The notes under the pieces: generated by a model
Told to the model about the DNA's origin: nothing
What the model saw: only the letters and a program-made list of their open reading frames with translations
Database searches by the model: none
Assembly (NCBI GenBank): GCA_902581005.1
Contig: CACHMT010000002.1
Span: forward strand, 54,355 to 118,354
Source of the DNA: an uncultured Alphaproteobacteria bacterium
GTDB taxonomy: Bacteria; Pseudomonadota; Alphaproteobacteria; Rhodobacterales; Rhodobacteraceae
Length of the DNA stretch: 64,000 bases
Direction of reading: 5' to 3'
Part shown: positions 16,655-26,088 of the stretch, piece by piece
Numbering within the stretch: position 1 is the stretch's first letter
Layout: each line of letters begins with the position of its first letter
Program-made: the position numbers and the translations under genes

Positions 16655-19302
16655 TAGTTAGATAGGCTACTTTCTAAATATGATTTCAAGTGAAACAAAG
16701 CTTGATCGGCCTTATCTGGAAGAGTACCTCCGCCTTGCGCAAAATCAGGTCTGCCTCCGCCACCCTTACCTCCTGTTTTTGTGGATAGAATTTTAACTAG
16801 ATCAACTGCTGAGACCCTTTCAACTAGAGTATCAGAAATACCTACTGCTATCTGTACCTTGGTGCCAACTTTTGATAAAAGCACGGCAATTACATTTTTA
16901 TTTTGTTTCTTAATATTATCTACAAACGTCCTTAAGTCCTTGCTAGGTATGTCATTAACAACCTTTCCTGAAAAAATTATATTTTTTCCAATCTTTTCAA
17001 GGTTTTGATTATCTTGTTCCCCCTCGCCACTAATCAGAGCTCTATTTAGCTCAGTATTTTTTTGTTCCAGTCTTTTTTTCTCTTCCAAAAGACCATTGAC
17101 TCTTTCGACTAAATTTTCTGTGCTAACATTTAAGAGAGACGAAACTCTGTTATTCACAACTTGAATATTTTCGATAAAGTCTACAACTTTTTTTCCTGTA
17201 ACCGCTTCCAGCCTACGTACTCCAGATGACGAAGCACTCTCTCCTATAATTTTCAAAAATCCAATATCACCAGTTGAGTCAACATGAGTACCACCACATA
17301 ATTCTATTGAGAAATGACTTTCATCTTCTGGCGACATTTTAACAACTCTTACATCGTCACCATACTTTTCACCAAATAAAGCCCTGGCTCCTTGTTTTTT
17401 TGCCCTATCTAATTGCATTATTTCAGTAATAACTGGTGTATTTTCCCTAATGTGCTTATTAACCAACTGCTCGACTAGAAAGATCTGTTCCTCTGTAACA
17501 GGTTTATCATGACTAAAGTCGAACCTAAGCCGATCAGCATTATTAAGGGAGCCTCTCTGAGCAACATGTTCTCCTACTATTCTTCTAAGCGCTTCATGAA
17601 CCAAGTGGGTTCCAGAGTGATTTCTTTTAATATCAAGCCTTAGATCTATATTTATAAGCTGTTCTAAATTATTACCTACCTCAAAATAACCCTTTTGTAC
17701 CTTAACAAAATGTACAAAAATTTGCCCTACCCTCTTTGTATCTGTCACTTTACCTAATCCGCTAATACCTCGTATTTGTCCTTGGTCTCCTACCTGACCT
17801 CCAGACTCCCCATAAAAGCAAGTCTGATTCATAACTATAACGCCAACTTCATCTTGAGATAATTTTTCCATATATTTTCCATCTTTAATAATCTTGGTAA
17901 TCAGGCCCTGACTTCTCTCCCTTTCATAACCTAGAAATTCCGTAGCATCTTCTTTCGATCTTAAATCAGCCCATATTTTTTCCTCCGACTCATCTCCCGA
18001 TCCAATCCAAGATGCACGAGCCTTATCACGCTGCTCTTTCATCTTCGTATCAAATGTTTCTATATCTACTCTTTTATTACTTTCTCTTAAAACATCTTCT
18101 GTTAAGTCTAATGGAAAACCATAAGTATCGTATAATTTGAAAGCTACCTCGCCGGAAAAAAGTTTTTTATCTTCAAGGATAGCCAGCTCCTCATTTAATA
18201 ATTTCAAGCCCCTATCCAAAGTAAGTTTGAAGCGTGTCTCTTCTTCCTTCAGAGCATTTTCGATAAGGTTTTTTCTTTCAATAAGTTCAGGGAAAGCATC
18301 GCCCATTTGCTGCAGTAGAGACGGGAAAATTTTATAAAGGTGAGGTTCTTCACAACCCAATAAGTGGCAATGCCTCATGGCTCGTCTCATAATCCTTCTA
18401 AGCACGTACCCCCTACCCTCATTAGAGGGCATAACGCCATCAGCAATCAAAAACGACGCAGATCTTAAATGATCCGATATTACCCTGTGATGAATATTTT
18501 TATTCCCATACGGATCTGTATTAGAAAAATCAGCAGATTTCTCAATAAGCTTTTTAAACAGGTCAGTATCGTAGTTATCATGCTTTCCTTGTAGAACTGC
18601 TGCAATTCTTTCTAAACCCATTCCAGTATCAATAGATGGTTTTGGCAAATCAATCCTTGTGCCATCGGGCATTTGCTCATATTGCATAAAAACGAGATTC
18701 CAGATTTCTACAAAACGATCACCATCTTCATCAGGAGATCCAGGAGGACCGCCTGAAACAGATGGGCCATGATCATAAAAAATTTCTGAACAAGGACCAC
18801 AGGGCCCTACAGGACCCATACTCCAAAAATTATCACTCGTAGAGATTTTAATGATTTTATCATCTGAAAGGTTGGCACATTTTTTCCAAAGATTTATTGC
18901 CTCTAAATCTTCGTGAAAAACTGTTACTAGTAATTTTTCTTTAGGTAAATTAAATTCTTTTGTTAATAACTGCCATGCCAAACTAATTGCTTCTTCCTTG
19001 AAATAATCCCCGAAAGAAAAGTTACCAAGCATTTCGAAAAAAGTATGGTGCCTCGCCGTATAACCAACGTTATCTAAATCATTATGCTTGCCACCTGCAC
19101 GCACACATTTTTGAGATGTAACCGCTGTCTTAACTTTAGATTTTTCAATACCGGTAAAATAATTCTTAAATTGCACCATTCCCGAATTTGTAAACATCAG
19201 AGTTGGATCGTTATCTGGTACGAGTGATGAACTTTTAATTACTTTGTGATCATTCGACTTAAAAAAATTAACAAATGTTTCCCTTATATTTTTTAAAAGC
19301 AT
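16651..19302 (-). CDS. alaS: Alanyl-tRNA synthetase
   Basis: The full-length 883-residue class II synthetase charges tRNA-Ala. It has the N-terminal catalytic domain ([28 protein letters not shown] and [13 protein letters not shown]), the editing domain with [14 protein letters not shown] and [13 protein letters not shown] zinc-site motifs, and the C-terminal DHHA1 domain ending in [16 protein letters not shown]. It lies 77 bp downstream of recA on the same strand, the usual recA-alaS order in alphaproteobacteria. Confidence 0.98.
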   Translation of the reverse strand: MLLKNIRETFVNFFKSNDHKVIKSSSLVPDNDPTLMFTNSGMVQFKNYFTGIEKSKVKTAVTSQKCVRAGGKHNDLDNVGYTARHHTFFEMLGNFSFGDYFKEEAISLAWQLLTKEFNLPKEKLLVTVFHEDLEAINLWKKCANLSDDKIIKISTSDNFWSMGPVGPCGPCSEIFYDHGPSVSGGPPGSPDEDGDRFVEIWNLVFMQYEQMPDGTRIDLPKPSIDTGMGLERIAAVLQGKHDNYDTDLFKKLIEKSADFSNTDPYGNKNIHHRVISDHLRSASFLIADGVMPSNEGRGYVLRRIMRRAMRHCHLLGCEEPHLYKIFPSLLQQMGDAFPELIERKNLIENALKEEETRFKLTLDRGLKLLNEELAILEDKKLFSGEVAFKLYDTYGFPLDLTEDVLRESNKRVDIETFDTKMKEQRDKARASWIGSGDESEEKIWADLRSKEDATEFLGYERERSQGLITKIIKDGKYMEKLSQDEVGVIVMNQTCFYGESGGQVGDQGQIRGISGLGKVTDTKRVGQIFVHFVKVQKGYFEVGNNLEQLINIDLRLDIKRNHSGTHLVHEALRRIVGEHVAQRGSLNNADRLRFDFSHDKPVTEEQIFLVEQLVNKHIRENTPVITEIMQLDRAKKQGARALFGEKYGDDVRVVKMSPEDESHFSIELCGGTHVDSTGDIGFLKIIGESASSSGVRRLEAVTGKKVVDFIENIQVVNNRVSSLLNVSTENLVERVNGLLEEKKRLEQKNTELNRALISGEGEQDNQNLEKIGKNIIFSGKVVNDIPSKDLRTFVDNIKKQNKNVIAVLLSKVGTKVQIAVGISDTLVERVSAVDLVKILSTKTGGKGGGGRPDFAQGGGTLPDKADQALFHLKSYLESSLSNY

Positions 19303-19379
19303 CAGTAATCCAAAGTAGTTTTTTTACTGATCCTAACATACAGCTTTTTAAAACTTTTTAAACTCTATAATAACAAAAT

Positions 19380-20441
19380 TTACTCGGCTTGATCTTGTGC
19401 CTCGTCTACTATTTCGTCATCATTAATACTGTAAGACCTTCTTATCTTTTCTTCTATTTCATTACAGATATTTTCGTTTTCCTTTAGATACATTTTCGCA
19501 TTTTCTCGACCTTGTCCTATACGTTCATCTCCGTAAGAAAACCAAGCGCCCGATTTTTCAATTATTCCCTCTTTTACGCCAAGATCTATAATTTCGCCTG
19601 TCTTTGAAATGCCTTCTCCATACATAATATCAAATTCAACTTGTTTAAAAGGTGGTGCAACTTTATTTTTAACAACTTTTACTCTTGTAGAATTTCCTAC
19701 AATTTCATCTCTATCTTTTAATGCACCAATTCTACGAATATCTAACCTCACTGAAGAATAGAATTTTAGTGCATTCCCGCCCGTTGTTGTTTCTGGACTC
19801 CCAAACATTACGCCTATTTTCATTCTGATCTGATTTATAAAAATTACCATGCAGTTAGATCTACTGATTGACCCAGTAAGCTTACGCATTGCCTGGCTCA
19901 TCAACCTAGCTTGAGCACCCACTTGGGCATCCCCCATATCCCCTTCCAGTTCCGATCTAGGCGTCAATGCCGCAACACTATCCACTACAACAACCGACAC
20001 TGCACCAGATCTAACAAGTGTCTCAGTTATTTCTAAAGCTTGTTCACCTGCATCGGGCTGAGAGATAAGCAAGTCATCTAAATTAACACCGAGTTTTTTA
20101 GCGTAACTTGGATCAAGAGCGTGCTCTGCATCTACAAATGCACAAATACCACCATTTTTTTGCTCCTGAGCGATAACATGGAGAGCTAAGGTTGTCTTTC
20201 CTGAACTTTCTGGCCCATAAACCTCAATAATTCTTCCTTTAGGAAGTCCGCCAATGCCTAAAGCTACGTCTAACCCGATAGAGCCAGTAGATACCGCCTC
20301 TATATCCATAACTGGATTGTCTTGCCCAAGTTTCATGATTGATCCCTTGCCGAAACTTCTTTCAATTTGAGCTAATGCGGTGTCCAAGGCTTTATCTTTA
20401 TCCATATTTTTTCTTTCTGAGATATTTATTAAATTTTCCAT
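19380..20441 (-). CDS. recA: Recombinase RecA
   Basis: RecA forms filaments on single-stranded DNA for homologous recombination and SOS induction. Walker [10 protein letters not shown], the [13 protein letters not shown] strand and the L2 region [22 protein letters not shown] are intact; the acidic tail ends DEAQDQAE. The frame opens at 20465, but that codon lies at the putative -10 region; I take the ATG ending at 20441 (AAGGGAT upstream; 353 residues). An ATG ending at 20405 is a second option that starts nearer the conserved [11 protein letters not shown]. An alphaproteobacterial SOS box lies upstream. Confidence 0.96.
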   Translation of the reverse strand: MENLINISERKNMDKDKALDTALAQIERSFGKGSIMKLGQDNPVMDIEAVSTGSIGLDVALGIGGLPKGRIIEVYGPESSGKTTLALHVIAQEQKNGGICAFVDAEHALDPSYAKKLGVNLDDLLISQPDAGEQALEITETLVRSGAVSVVVVDSVAALTPRSELEGDMGDAQVGAQARLMSQAMRKLTGSISRSNCMVIFINQIRMKIGVMFGSPETTTGGNALKFYSSVRLDIRRIGALKDRDEIVGNSTRVKVVKNKVAPPFKQVEFDIMYGEGISKTGEIIDLGVKEGIIEKSGAWFSYGDERIGQGRENAKMYLKENENICNEIEEKIRRSYSINDDEIVDEAQDQAE

Positions 20442-20464
20442 GTACAGAATCCCTTGTTTTATCA

Positions 20465-20496
20465 TATATAGTCTGGAACAGCTACTTTATTGTCAA
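20465..20496 (-). promoter_or_regulatory. Candidate recA promoter
   Basis: On the minus strand a perfect TTGACA (-35) at 20496-20491 is followed by AT-rich GACTATATATG. GACTAT at 20473-20468 gives a 17-base spacer but a poor -10; TATATA at 20470-20465 is a better -10 with a long 20-base spacer. The SOS box lies just upstream of the -35. Confidence 0.45.
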
Positions 20497-20499
20497 AGT

Positions 20500-20514
20500 G
20501 TTCCCATTTTGTTC
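20500..20514 (-). promoter_or_regulatory. LexA (SOS) box upstream of recA
   Basis: GTTC-N7-GTTC at 20500-20514 (read on the minus strand as GAAC, AAAATGG, GAAC) is an exact match to the direct-repeat LexA operator known from alphaproteobacteria such as Rhodobacter and Rhizobium. It lies 3 bases upstream of the TTGACA -35 and about 60 bases before the recA start, so recA is predicted to be LexA-repressed and DNA-damage inducible. No lexA gene is in this window. Confidence 0.8.
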
Positions 20515-20549
20515 TCAATAAGGTATCACAAACAAATTTAATATCAACT

Positions 20550-21755
20550 TTATTTTTTCTTTTGCAATACAGCACAAAAAAAACCATCTCCACTGTCATC
20601 AATTGTAATGTTTTTTTTGTTTAAAAGCCTAAAGTGTTTATTATCCATTAGAAAATTTTCTATAAGTTCCTCATTTTCAATTTTTAAAAGAGAACAAGTT
20701 ATATAAAAGATATAGCCATTTTTTTTTAAGAGATCTTTAACCTCATCTAAAATTACAGTTTGCCTGGTTAAAATTTCATTCAAAGACTCGGGGGTAATTC
20801 TCCATTTTTGCTGAGGATTTCTTCTCCACGCCCCAGAGCCACTGCAGGGCACGTCAGCTACAATGTAATCAAAGCTACAGCGGTAATTTTGTAACTTTTC
20901 GACTTCAAGCCTTTTAAATTTTACCCCTGCTCTCTCAGCCCTTAAATCAGCCTCTTTTAACTTTTTTTCATCTATATCATGGATATAAAACTTTCCATTA
21001 CCTTTTAATGAGCATGCAATGCTTAGTATTTTCCCGCCAGCGCCTGCACAATAATCTAAAACCTTTGTATGCTCATCCAATGGTAAGTCTTCGATTATTT
21101 TCTGCGAGTGAAGGTCTTGCACCTCAAAACATCCATCTTTGAAAGCTTGTATTTGCGTAAGACGGCGGGGATTGCCAATAATATCTATTCCATATCTTAC
21201 TATTTTAGACTTTTTTCCCTCTATCCCTTCTAAGGATAGACACTCTAAAATTGACGAAATGTCTGACTTAAGAGGATTAACACGTATAGAAATTGGAGCT
21301 CGCTTTTCTAATAAACGCATAGCATTTTTAAACTTTCTTCCAAGAGACCTCTTAAATTCAGCTGTCAAAAAATCAGGAATATTATCAACAACCCCAAAAC
21401 ATTCCTTAATATTTTCTTTTGATATTTTTGAAAACTCTTTTTCAAAAATAGAGAGTTTCTTTGGACCATATTTTTGCCCAGTAAAGATATCATTTAAATT
21501 TAGCGCATAGAAAACTGAATGAAGAAAAACAAGAGCTCTACCATTTATCGGTTGTTTTTCTTTTTCTAAAACAGATGTAAATGTTTTTTTCACCCTCAAA
21601 ATATCAAAAACTATATTTCGTATAGACTCTCGATCACTAGATCCTGCATATCGATTATTTTTTGTCCAGTTAAAGAGGATTGAGTTTAGATTTTTACCAT
21701 CTAAAAAGTCATCTAAGATAGAAATAGCAGCATTAGCTTGAGAATCCTTTCTCAT
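20550..21755 (-). CDS. RsmB/NOP-family rRNA (cytosine-C5) methyltransferase
   Basis: The 401-residue protein has the RsmB/NOP2/Sun core: SAM-binding VLDYCAGAGGKIL, DVPCSGSGAWRRNP with the motif IV cysteine, and YITCSLLKIENEEL with the motif VI nucleophilic cysteine. It also has an N-terminal NusB-like helical region. It probably makes m5C in 16S rRNA; whether it is the true RsmB (C967) orthologue cannot be settled here. Its ATG lies 1 bp after the guaB stop, so it is co-translated with guaB. Confidence 0.88.
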   Translation of the reverse strand: MRKDSQANAAISILDDFLDGKNLNSILFNWTKNNRYAGSSDRESIRNIVFDILRVKKTFTSVLEKEKQPINGRALVFLHSVFYALNLNDIFTGQKYGPKKLSIFEKEFSKISKENIKECFGVVDNIPDFLTAEFKRSLGRKFKNAMRLLEKRAPISIRVNPLKSDISSILECLSLEGIEGKKSKIVRYGIDIIGNPRRLTQIQAFKDGCFEVQDLHSQKIIEDLPLDEHTKVLDYCAGAGGKILSIACSLKGNGKFYIHDIDEKKLKEADLRAERAGVKFKRLEVEKLQNYRCSFDYIVADVPCSGSGAWRRNPQQKWRITPESLNEILTRQTVILDEVKDLLKKNGYIFYITCSLLKIENEELIENFLMDNKHFRLLNKKNITIDDSGDGFFCAVLQKKK

Positions 21756-21756
21756 T

Positions 21757-23211
21757 TCAGCTTGAAAAGTAGTTTGGGGCTTGTCTCGTTATGCTCACGT
21801 CATGAACATGACTTTCTCGAAGCCCAGCATTTGTTATCTTAACAAATGAACAATTTTTTCTCATAGATTCGATTGTTTGATTTCCAGTATAACCCATTGC
21901 AGCTTTAAGACCACCAAGAAGCTGATGTAAAACCTTTCCCACTGGCCCCTTATAAGGGACATGACCCTCTATTCCTTCCGGAATGAGTTTGTCGGCTTCA
22001 ACCTCCTTTTGAAAGTATCGATCGGCTGATCCTCTTGCCATAGCTCCGACGGAGCCCATGCCACGATAGTTTTTAACGCTTCTTCCTTGGTAGTATAATA
22101 CTTCTCCAGGTGCTTCATCAGTTCCAGCTAATAGTGACCCCACCATTACACATGAAGCACCCGCAGCTATAGCCTTAGCAAAATCACCTGAATACTTAAT
22201 TCCACCATCAGCTATTATAACCTTGCCATGCTTCTCAGCTTCTTCGGCACACTCTAAGAGAGCAGTAAATTGGGGAACTCCTACACCCGCTACTATTCTA
22301 GTTGTACAGATTGAACCAGGACCAATGCCAACCTTTACTGCGTTAGCCCCTGCTTTAATAAGCGCTCTTGTTGCTTCCTTAGTTGCAACATTTCCTGCTA
22401 CAATATCAATATCTGGAAATCTGTTTTTAAGCTCCTCTACTGATTTCAGTACATGAGAAGAATGTCCATGGGCAGTATCAATTACGATCAAGTCTGCCCC
22501 AGCGTCAACTAAAGCTATTGACCGCTGAAGTCCCTTCTGACCAACTGTGGAAGCCGCTCCAACCCTTAGCCTACCTAGTGAGTCCTTTGTTGCAAGAGGA
22601 TTTAAGACAGAATTCTCAAGATCTTTAACAGTCATCAAGCCGACCAATTCATAATTTTTATTTATGATTAAAAGTTTTTCTATTCTCCGTTCAGACAAAA
22701 TTGATCGTGCTTTTTCATTGCTCACAGGCTCATTGACGATTGCCAAATTAGTGTCAGTCATCATTTCACTAACCGGGGTTTCTAAATTTTCCACAAACCT
22801 CATATCCCTATTAGTTAGAATACCTTTTAAGATGTTCTTTTCATTCACTACCGGAAAACCAGTAATGTTCAATTTTTTTTGTAGATCCTTAGCATCACTT
22901 AACTTCTGATTTTCTCTTAACGTTATGGGGTTATATACAATAGCACTTTCAAATCTCTTAACGTCATTAACGCAAGCAACCTGTTCTTTTATCTTTAAAT
23001 TCCTATGAATAACTCCTATTCCCCCATATTGAGCCATAGCGATTGCCATTCTTGATTCAGTTACAGTATCCATAGCTGATGACATAATTGGGCTATTAAG
23101 AGAGATGCTACTTGTTATTAGGGTCTGAGTATCTGTCTCATTTGGCAAAATATTTGACTTATTAGGTACTAACAATATGTCATCGAACGTCAAAGCCTCC
23201 TTTATTTGCAT
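21757..23211 (-). CDS. guaB: IMP dehydrogenase
   Basis: GuaB oxidises IMP to XMP with NAD+, the committed step of guanine nucleotide synthesis. The 484-residue protein has the TIM-barrel opening [15 protein letters not shown], two CBS domains (about residues 95-205), the active-site loop [17 protein letters not shown] with catalytic Cys, and the [14 protein letters not shown] phosphate-binding region. Length is normal. It is 14 bp downstream of rlmE and directly upstream of the rsmB-like gene. Confidence 0.98.
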   Translation of the reverse strand: MQIKEALTFDDILLVPNKSNILPNETDTQTLITSSISLNSPIMSSAMDTVTESRMAIAMAQYGGIGVIHRNLKIKEQVACVNDVKRFESAIVYNPITLRENQKLSDAKDLQKKLNITGFPVVNEKNILKGILTNRDMRFVENLETPVSEMMTDTNLAIVNEPVSNEKARSILSERRIEKLLIINKNYELVGLMTVKDLENSVLNPLATKDSLGRLRVGAASTVGQKGLQRSIALVDAGADLIVIDTAHGHSSHVLKSVEELKNRFPDIDIVAGNVATKEATRALIKAGANAVKVGIGPGSICTTRIVAGVGVPQFTALLECAEEAEKHGKVIIADGGIKYSGDFAKAIAAGASCVMVGSLLAGTDEAPGEVLYYQGRSVKNYRGMGSVGAMARGSADRYFQKEVEADKLIPEGIEGHVPYKGPVGKVLHQLLGGLKAAMGYTGNQTIESMRKNCSFVKITNAGLRESHVHDVSITRQAPNYFSS

Positions 23212-23225
23212 TTCATTTATCCTTA

Positions 23226-23882
23226 TTATTTATATCCAGTAGCGACTAAGTATCTTTCTGATGAGTCAGATCTACTGGCTTTGGGCTTAAAATTAATTAC
23301 TTTTTCAAATTTTTTGTTAACCAGTCTTTGAATCTCTGGGCCTGGACCAGCATCTAATACCTTCGCTACAAAACACCCATCTTGTTTCAAATATTTTATA
23401 GCAAAGTCTGACGCGGCCTCAACAAGTGCCATAATCTGAAGGTTGTCGGTTTTTTTATGACCTGTAGAATTTGGAGCCATATCAGAGAGGATAACATTAA
23501 ATTTTGTATCTAAGGAATTTTCAAACTCCAAAAATTGCGTTTCATCCAAAAAATCTATTTCAACAAATTTAACCCCCACGATTGGCTCACATGACTTTAG
23601 GTCCAGTCCAACAACCAGCTCTTCAGAGGGTTTCACTCCTACCTTTTGAGCAGCAACTTGACACCACCCACCTGGAGCGCATCCCAAATCTAAAACCTTG
23701 TGTCCTTTTTTAAGCAAATTAAATTTATTATTAATTTCTATTAATTTAAAGGCTGAACGAGACCTAAATCCTTGAAGTTTTGCCTCTTTTACAAAAGGGT
23801 CGTTAAGTTGTCTCTGAAGCCACCTTGTAGAGGAAATGGATCTCCCTTTAGCAGACTTTACTTTTACCTTCAAATTTCTCAT
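23226..23882 (-). CDS. rlmE: 23S rRNA (uridine-2'-O) methyltransferase RlmE (FtsJ)
   Basis: RlmE methylates U2552 in the A-loop of 23S rRNA. The 218-residue protein shows SAFKLIEIN with a catalytic Lys, VLDLGCAPGGWCQVA (SAM motif I), ILSDMAPNSTGHK with the catalytic Asp and GCFVAKVLDAGPG with another catalytic Lys, completing the K-D-K-E tetrad with SSERY. It heads the rlmE-guaB-rsmB run and is divergent from the one-carbon cluster. Confidence 0.96.
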   Translation of the reverse strand: MRNLKVKVKSAKGRSISSTRWLQRQLNDPFVKEAKLQGFRSRSAFKLIEINNKFNLLKKGHKVLDLGCAPGGWCQVAAQKVGVKPSEELVVGLDLKSCEPIVGVKFVEIDFLDETQFLEFENSLDTKFNVILSDMAPNSTGHKKTDNLQIMALVEAASDFAIKYLKQDGCFVAKVLDAGPGPEIQRLVNKKFEKVINFKPKASRSDSSERYLVATGYK

Positions 23883-23921
23883 ATTTTTTTTAAAAACAAG
23901 TGGAAAAAAATAAACTTTTAT

Positions 23922-23961
23922 AGCAACATGTAGTTGCTTATATGATTAGGCAACTTATAAC
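23922..23961 (+). promoter_or_regulatory. Candidate promoter/operator for the one-carbon cluster
   Basis: Three GCAAC/GTTGC half-sites occur in 34 bases: AGCAAC at 23922-23927, AGTTGCT at 23932-23938 and GGCAACT at 23949-23955, forming two overlapping inverted repeats. TTGCTT (23934-23939) and TATAAC (23956-23961) with a 16-base spacer form a plausible sigma-70 promoter inside them. This lies 33 bases before the first gene of the cluster and would suit a repressor or activator. No matching regulator gene is seen nearby. Confidence 0.45.
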
Positions 23962-23993
23962 TCAATAAAAACTTTTTATAGGAATAAAAATAG

Positions 23994-24296
23994 ATGCCTT
24001 CTCAGCAAGTTGTTTATATTTTTTGGAGAGATATTCCTGCTCAATTTATTGTAGGCAAAGGGCGTAAAGCAAAAAAAGTAAAACTGCCTGATCGCTTCGA
24101 AAAAGCCATCGATAAATGCGCTATGAAACTAAATTTTACTGATACAGATTCTTACCTAAAGGAATGGAGAAAAACGACTCCCATTTTATGTGAAGGATCT
24201 TTGGAAGATATAATTAGCAAAGAGAATAAAAGATTTGAAGTTGACTATGATAATAAGAAATTAAATGATCTTATCGAAAATGGGGGATTATCTTAG
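23994..24296 (+). CDS. 'Virulence factor' family small protein of the C1 cluster
   Basis: This 100-residue protein resembles the small family annotated as 'virulence factor' (VVYIFWRDIPAQFIVGKGRKAKKVKLPDRF), which in alphaproteobacteria sits beside methylenetetrahydrofolate reductase and corrinoid methyltransferase genes. Its biochemical role is not known to me; the family name is not evidence for virulence. No membrane segment or signal peptide is seen. Its TAG stop overlaps the GTG start of the next gene by 1 bp, indicating coupling. Confidence 0.7.
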   Translation: MPSQQVVYIFWRDIPAQFIVGKGRKAKKVKLPDRFEKAIDKCAMKLNFTDTDSYLKEWRKTTPILCEGSLEDIISKENKRFEVDYDNKKLNDLIENGGLS

Positions 24297-25156
24297 TGGA
24301 CACAAAAACGTTAACAAATGACCCCACGACTTTTTCAATAGAGGTTATGCCTAGAACAGCAAAGAAAGTTGATGACTTCCGAAGAATACTGCCAAAGAAA
24401 ACAACAGTTTATGTGGCGCATTTAGAAGACACACCGGTTGAAGAAATGTTTTTTACCTGTAAAAGATTAATATCTGAGGGAATGGCCCCAATGCCTCATA
24501 TCCCAGCAAGAATTATCCGTAACACAGGTGAACTTGAAGATTGGGTTAAAGAGTATTCGTCTTTGGGCGTTAATCAAAGTTTATTGCTCGCAGGAAATGG
24601 GAAAAACCCAAAAGGAGAGCTTTTTAATTCCATTCAAATGTTAGAAACGGGGATCTTTGAAAAACATGCATTTAAAAAAATTCAAATCGCAGGCCATCCA
24701 GAGGGGAATAAAGACATTGATAAAGATGGGACTCTAGAAAAGACTATTAACGCTCTTAAGGAGAAACAAAAATTTGCAAAAAAAACAAAATTGCAAATTG
24801 GAATTACTACCCAGTTTTGTTTCGATTTTCGACCTGTGATGGAATGGTTAGAAGTATTGGAAAGCGAACAAATTAATTTACCAATAAGCCTAGGCTTGGC
24901 AGGGCCAACAAAACTACAAACTTTGATAAAGTACGCTATTATGTGTGGAGTTGGACCGTCTTTATCGGTCTTAAAAAAGAGAGCTAAGGATTTAACCAAA
25001 CTACTATTACCTTTTGAACCAACAGAGATGGTTGAAGCTTTAAATTCAAATAAAAAAAACAAGCTTTTTAAAAACGTACACTCTCTTCATTTTTTCCCTT
25101 TAGGAGGAATAGAAGCTAGCGCAGCTTTTGCAAGAAATATCGACACGCCAGTATAG
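24296..25156 (+). CDS. Methylenetetrahydrofolate reductase-like (MetF family) protein
   Basis: The 286-residue product begins with FSIEVMPRTAKKVDDF, matching the beta1 segment of MetF (FSFEFFPPK, with the Glu kept) and has further barrel motifs TVYVAHL, MPHIPARII and TTQFCFDFRPVMEWLE. The divergent form is typical of the second MetF-like protein found in corrinoid C1 clusters, where it could oxidise 5-methyl-THF made by the neighbouring methyltransferase. It starts with GTG in the sequence TAGTG overlapping the previous stop. The next gene begins 8 bp later behind GGAGGG. Confidence 0.8.
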   Translation: MDTKTLTNDPTTFSIEVMPRTAKKVDDFRRILPKKTTVYVAHLEDTPVEEMFFTCKRLISEGMAPMPHIPARIIRNTGELEDWVKEYSSLGVNQSLLLAGNGKNPKGELFNSIQMLETGIFEKHAFKKIQIAGHPEGNKDIDKDGTLEKTINALKEKQKFAKKTKLQIGITTQFCFDFRPVMEWLEVLESEQINLPISLGLAGPTKLQTLIKYAIMCGVGPSLSVLKKRAKDLTKLLLPFEPTEMVEALNSNKKNKLFKNVHSLHFFPLGGIEASAAFARNIDTPV

Positions 25157-25164
25157 GAGGGAAA

Positions 25165-26079
25165 ATGAGTGTTACAATAATAGAGTCATTATCTAAAACA
25201 GTAAAAATTGGCTTTGATGAACCTTTTTGTATCATCGGAGAAAGAATAAATCCTACGGGACGAAAAAAGCTTTCACTGGAGTTACAAAACGAGGATTTTT
25301 CAACTGTAGAAAAGGATGCACTCAATCAAGTCAAGTGTGGTGCTCATATCCTCGATGTAAATGCTGGTGTTGTTTATAATGATAACCCTGATCCTAATAT
25401 CACAGAACCACCTTTAATCAAAAAATTAATTAACTTAGTTCAAAACTTGACTGACGTTCCAATTTGTATAGATAGCTCTGTACCTGCTGCCTTGGAAGCA
25501 GGTCTCGAGGCAGCAAAGGGACGTCCTCTTCTTAATTCCGTAACAGGGGAAGAAGAAAGACTGGAAACAATTCTTCCACTAGTCAAAAAGTATAATGTAC
25601 CCGTCGTTGCGATATCCAACGATGATACAGGAATATCTGAAAATCCAGAAGTACGTTTTCAAGTAGCAAAAAAAATAATTAATAGAGCTGCTGATTACGG
25701 AATACCTAAGAGTGATATTGTTGTAGACCCTTTAGTTATGCCCATTGGTGCTATGGCAACTGCTGGTTTGCAAGTTTTTGACTTAGTTAAGAAACTTCGT
25801 GAAATTGGAGTTAATTCAACTTGTGGAGCATCTAATATTTCATTTGGACTACCTAATAGACATGGAATTAATGCTTCATATCTTTCGATGGCTATTTGCT
25901 CTGGCCTGACAAGTGCAATAATGAATCCCACTAATGAGAATGAAATTAACGCTATAAGGTCAGCAGACTTTTTAATGAACCATGATCCTAATGGGGCAAA
26001 CTGGATCAGAACTAATAGAGTTGTAGAAGAAGGGGGCGTTAGCGTGAGAACTTCAAGAAGACGTCGACAGAGATTATAA
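25165..26079 (+). CDS. Methyltetrahydrofolate:corrinoid methyltransferase
   Basis: The 304-residue protein is a pterin-binding TIM barrel of the MetH-domain/AcsE/MtgA type: CIIGERINPTGRKKL, HILDVNAGVVYND, PICIDSSVPAALEAGL, NSVTGEEERLE and CGASNISFGLPNRHGIN all fit. Such enzymes move methyl groups between a corrinoid protein and tetrahydrofolate. A strong GGAGGG precedes the ATG. It is the third gene of the C1 operon; the corrinoid protein itself is not encoded in this window. Confidence 0.92.
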   Translation: MSVTIIESLSKTVKIGFDEPFCIIGERINPTGRKKLSLELQNEDFSTVEKDALNQVKCGAHILDVNAGVVYNDNPDPNITEPPLIKKLINLVQNLTDVPICIDSSVPAALEAGLEAAKGRPLLNSVTGEEERLETILPLVKKYNVPVVAISNDDTGISENPEVRFQVAKKIINRAADYGIPKSDIVVDPLVMPIGAMATAGLQVFDLVKKLREIGVNSTCGASNISFGLPNRHGINASYLSMAICSGLTSAIMNPTNENEINAIRSADFLMNHDPNGANWIRTNRVVEEGGVSVRTSRRRRQRL

Positions 26080-26088
26080 GATTATTAA

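Noticed and set aside
19302..19379. ATCAGTAA/TTACTGAT inverted repeat between recA and alaS
   Set aside because: The arms are AT-rich with a long loop and no T-run follows in the direction of transcription; it could not be told from chance.
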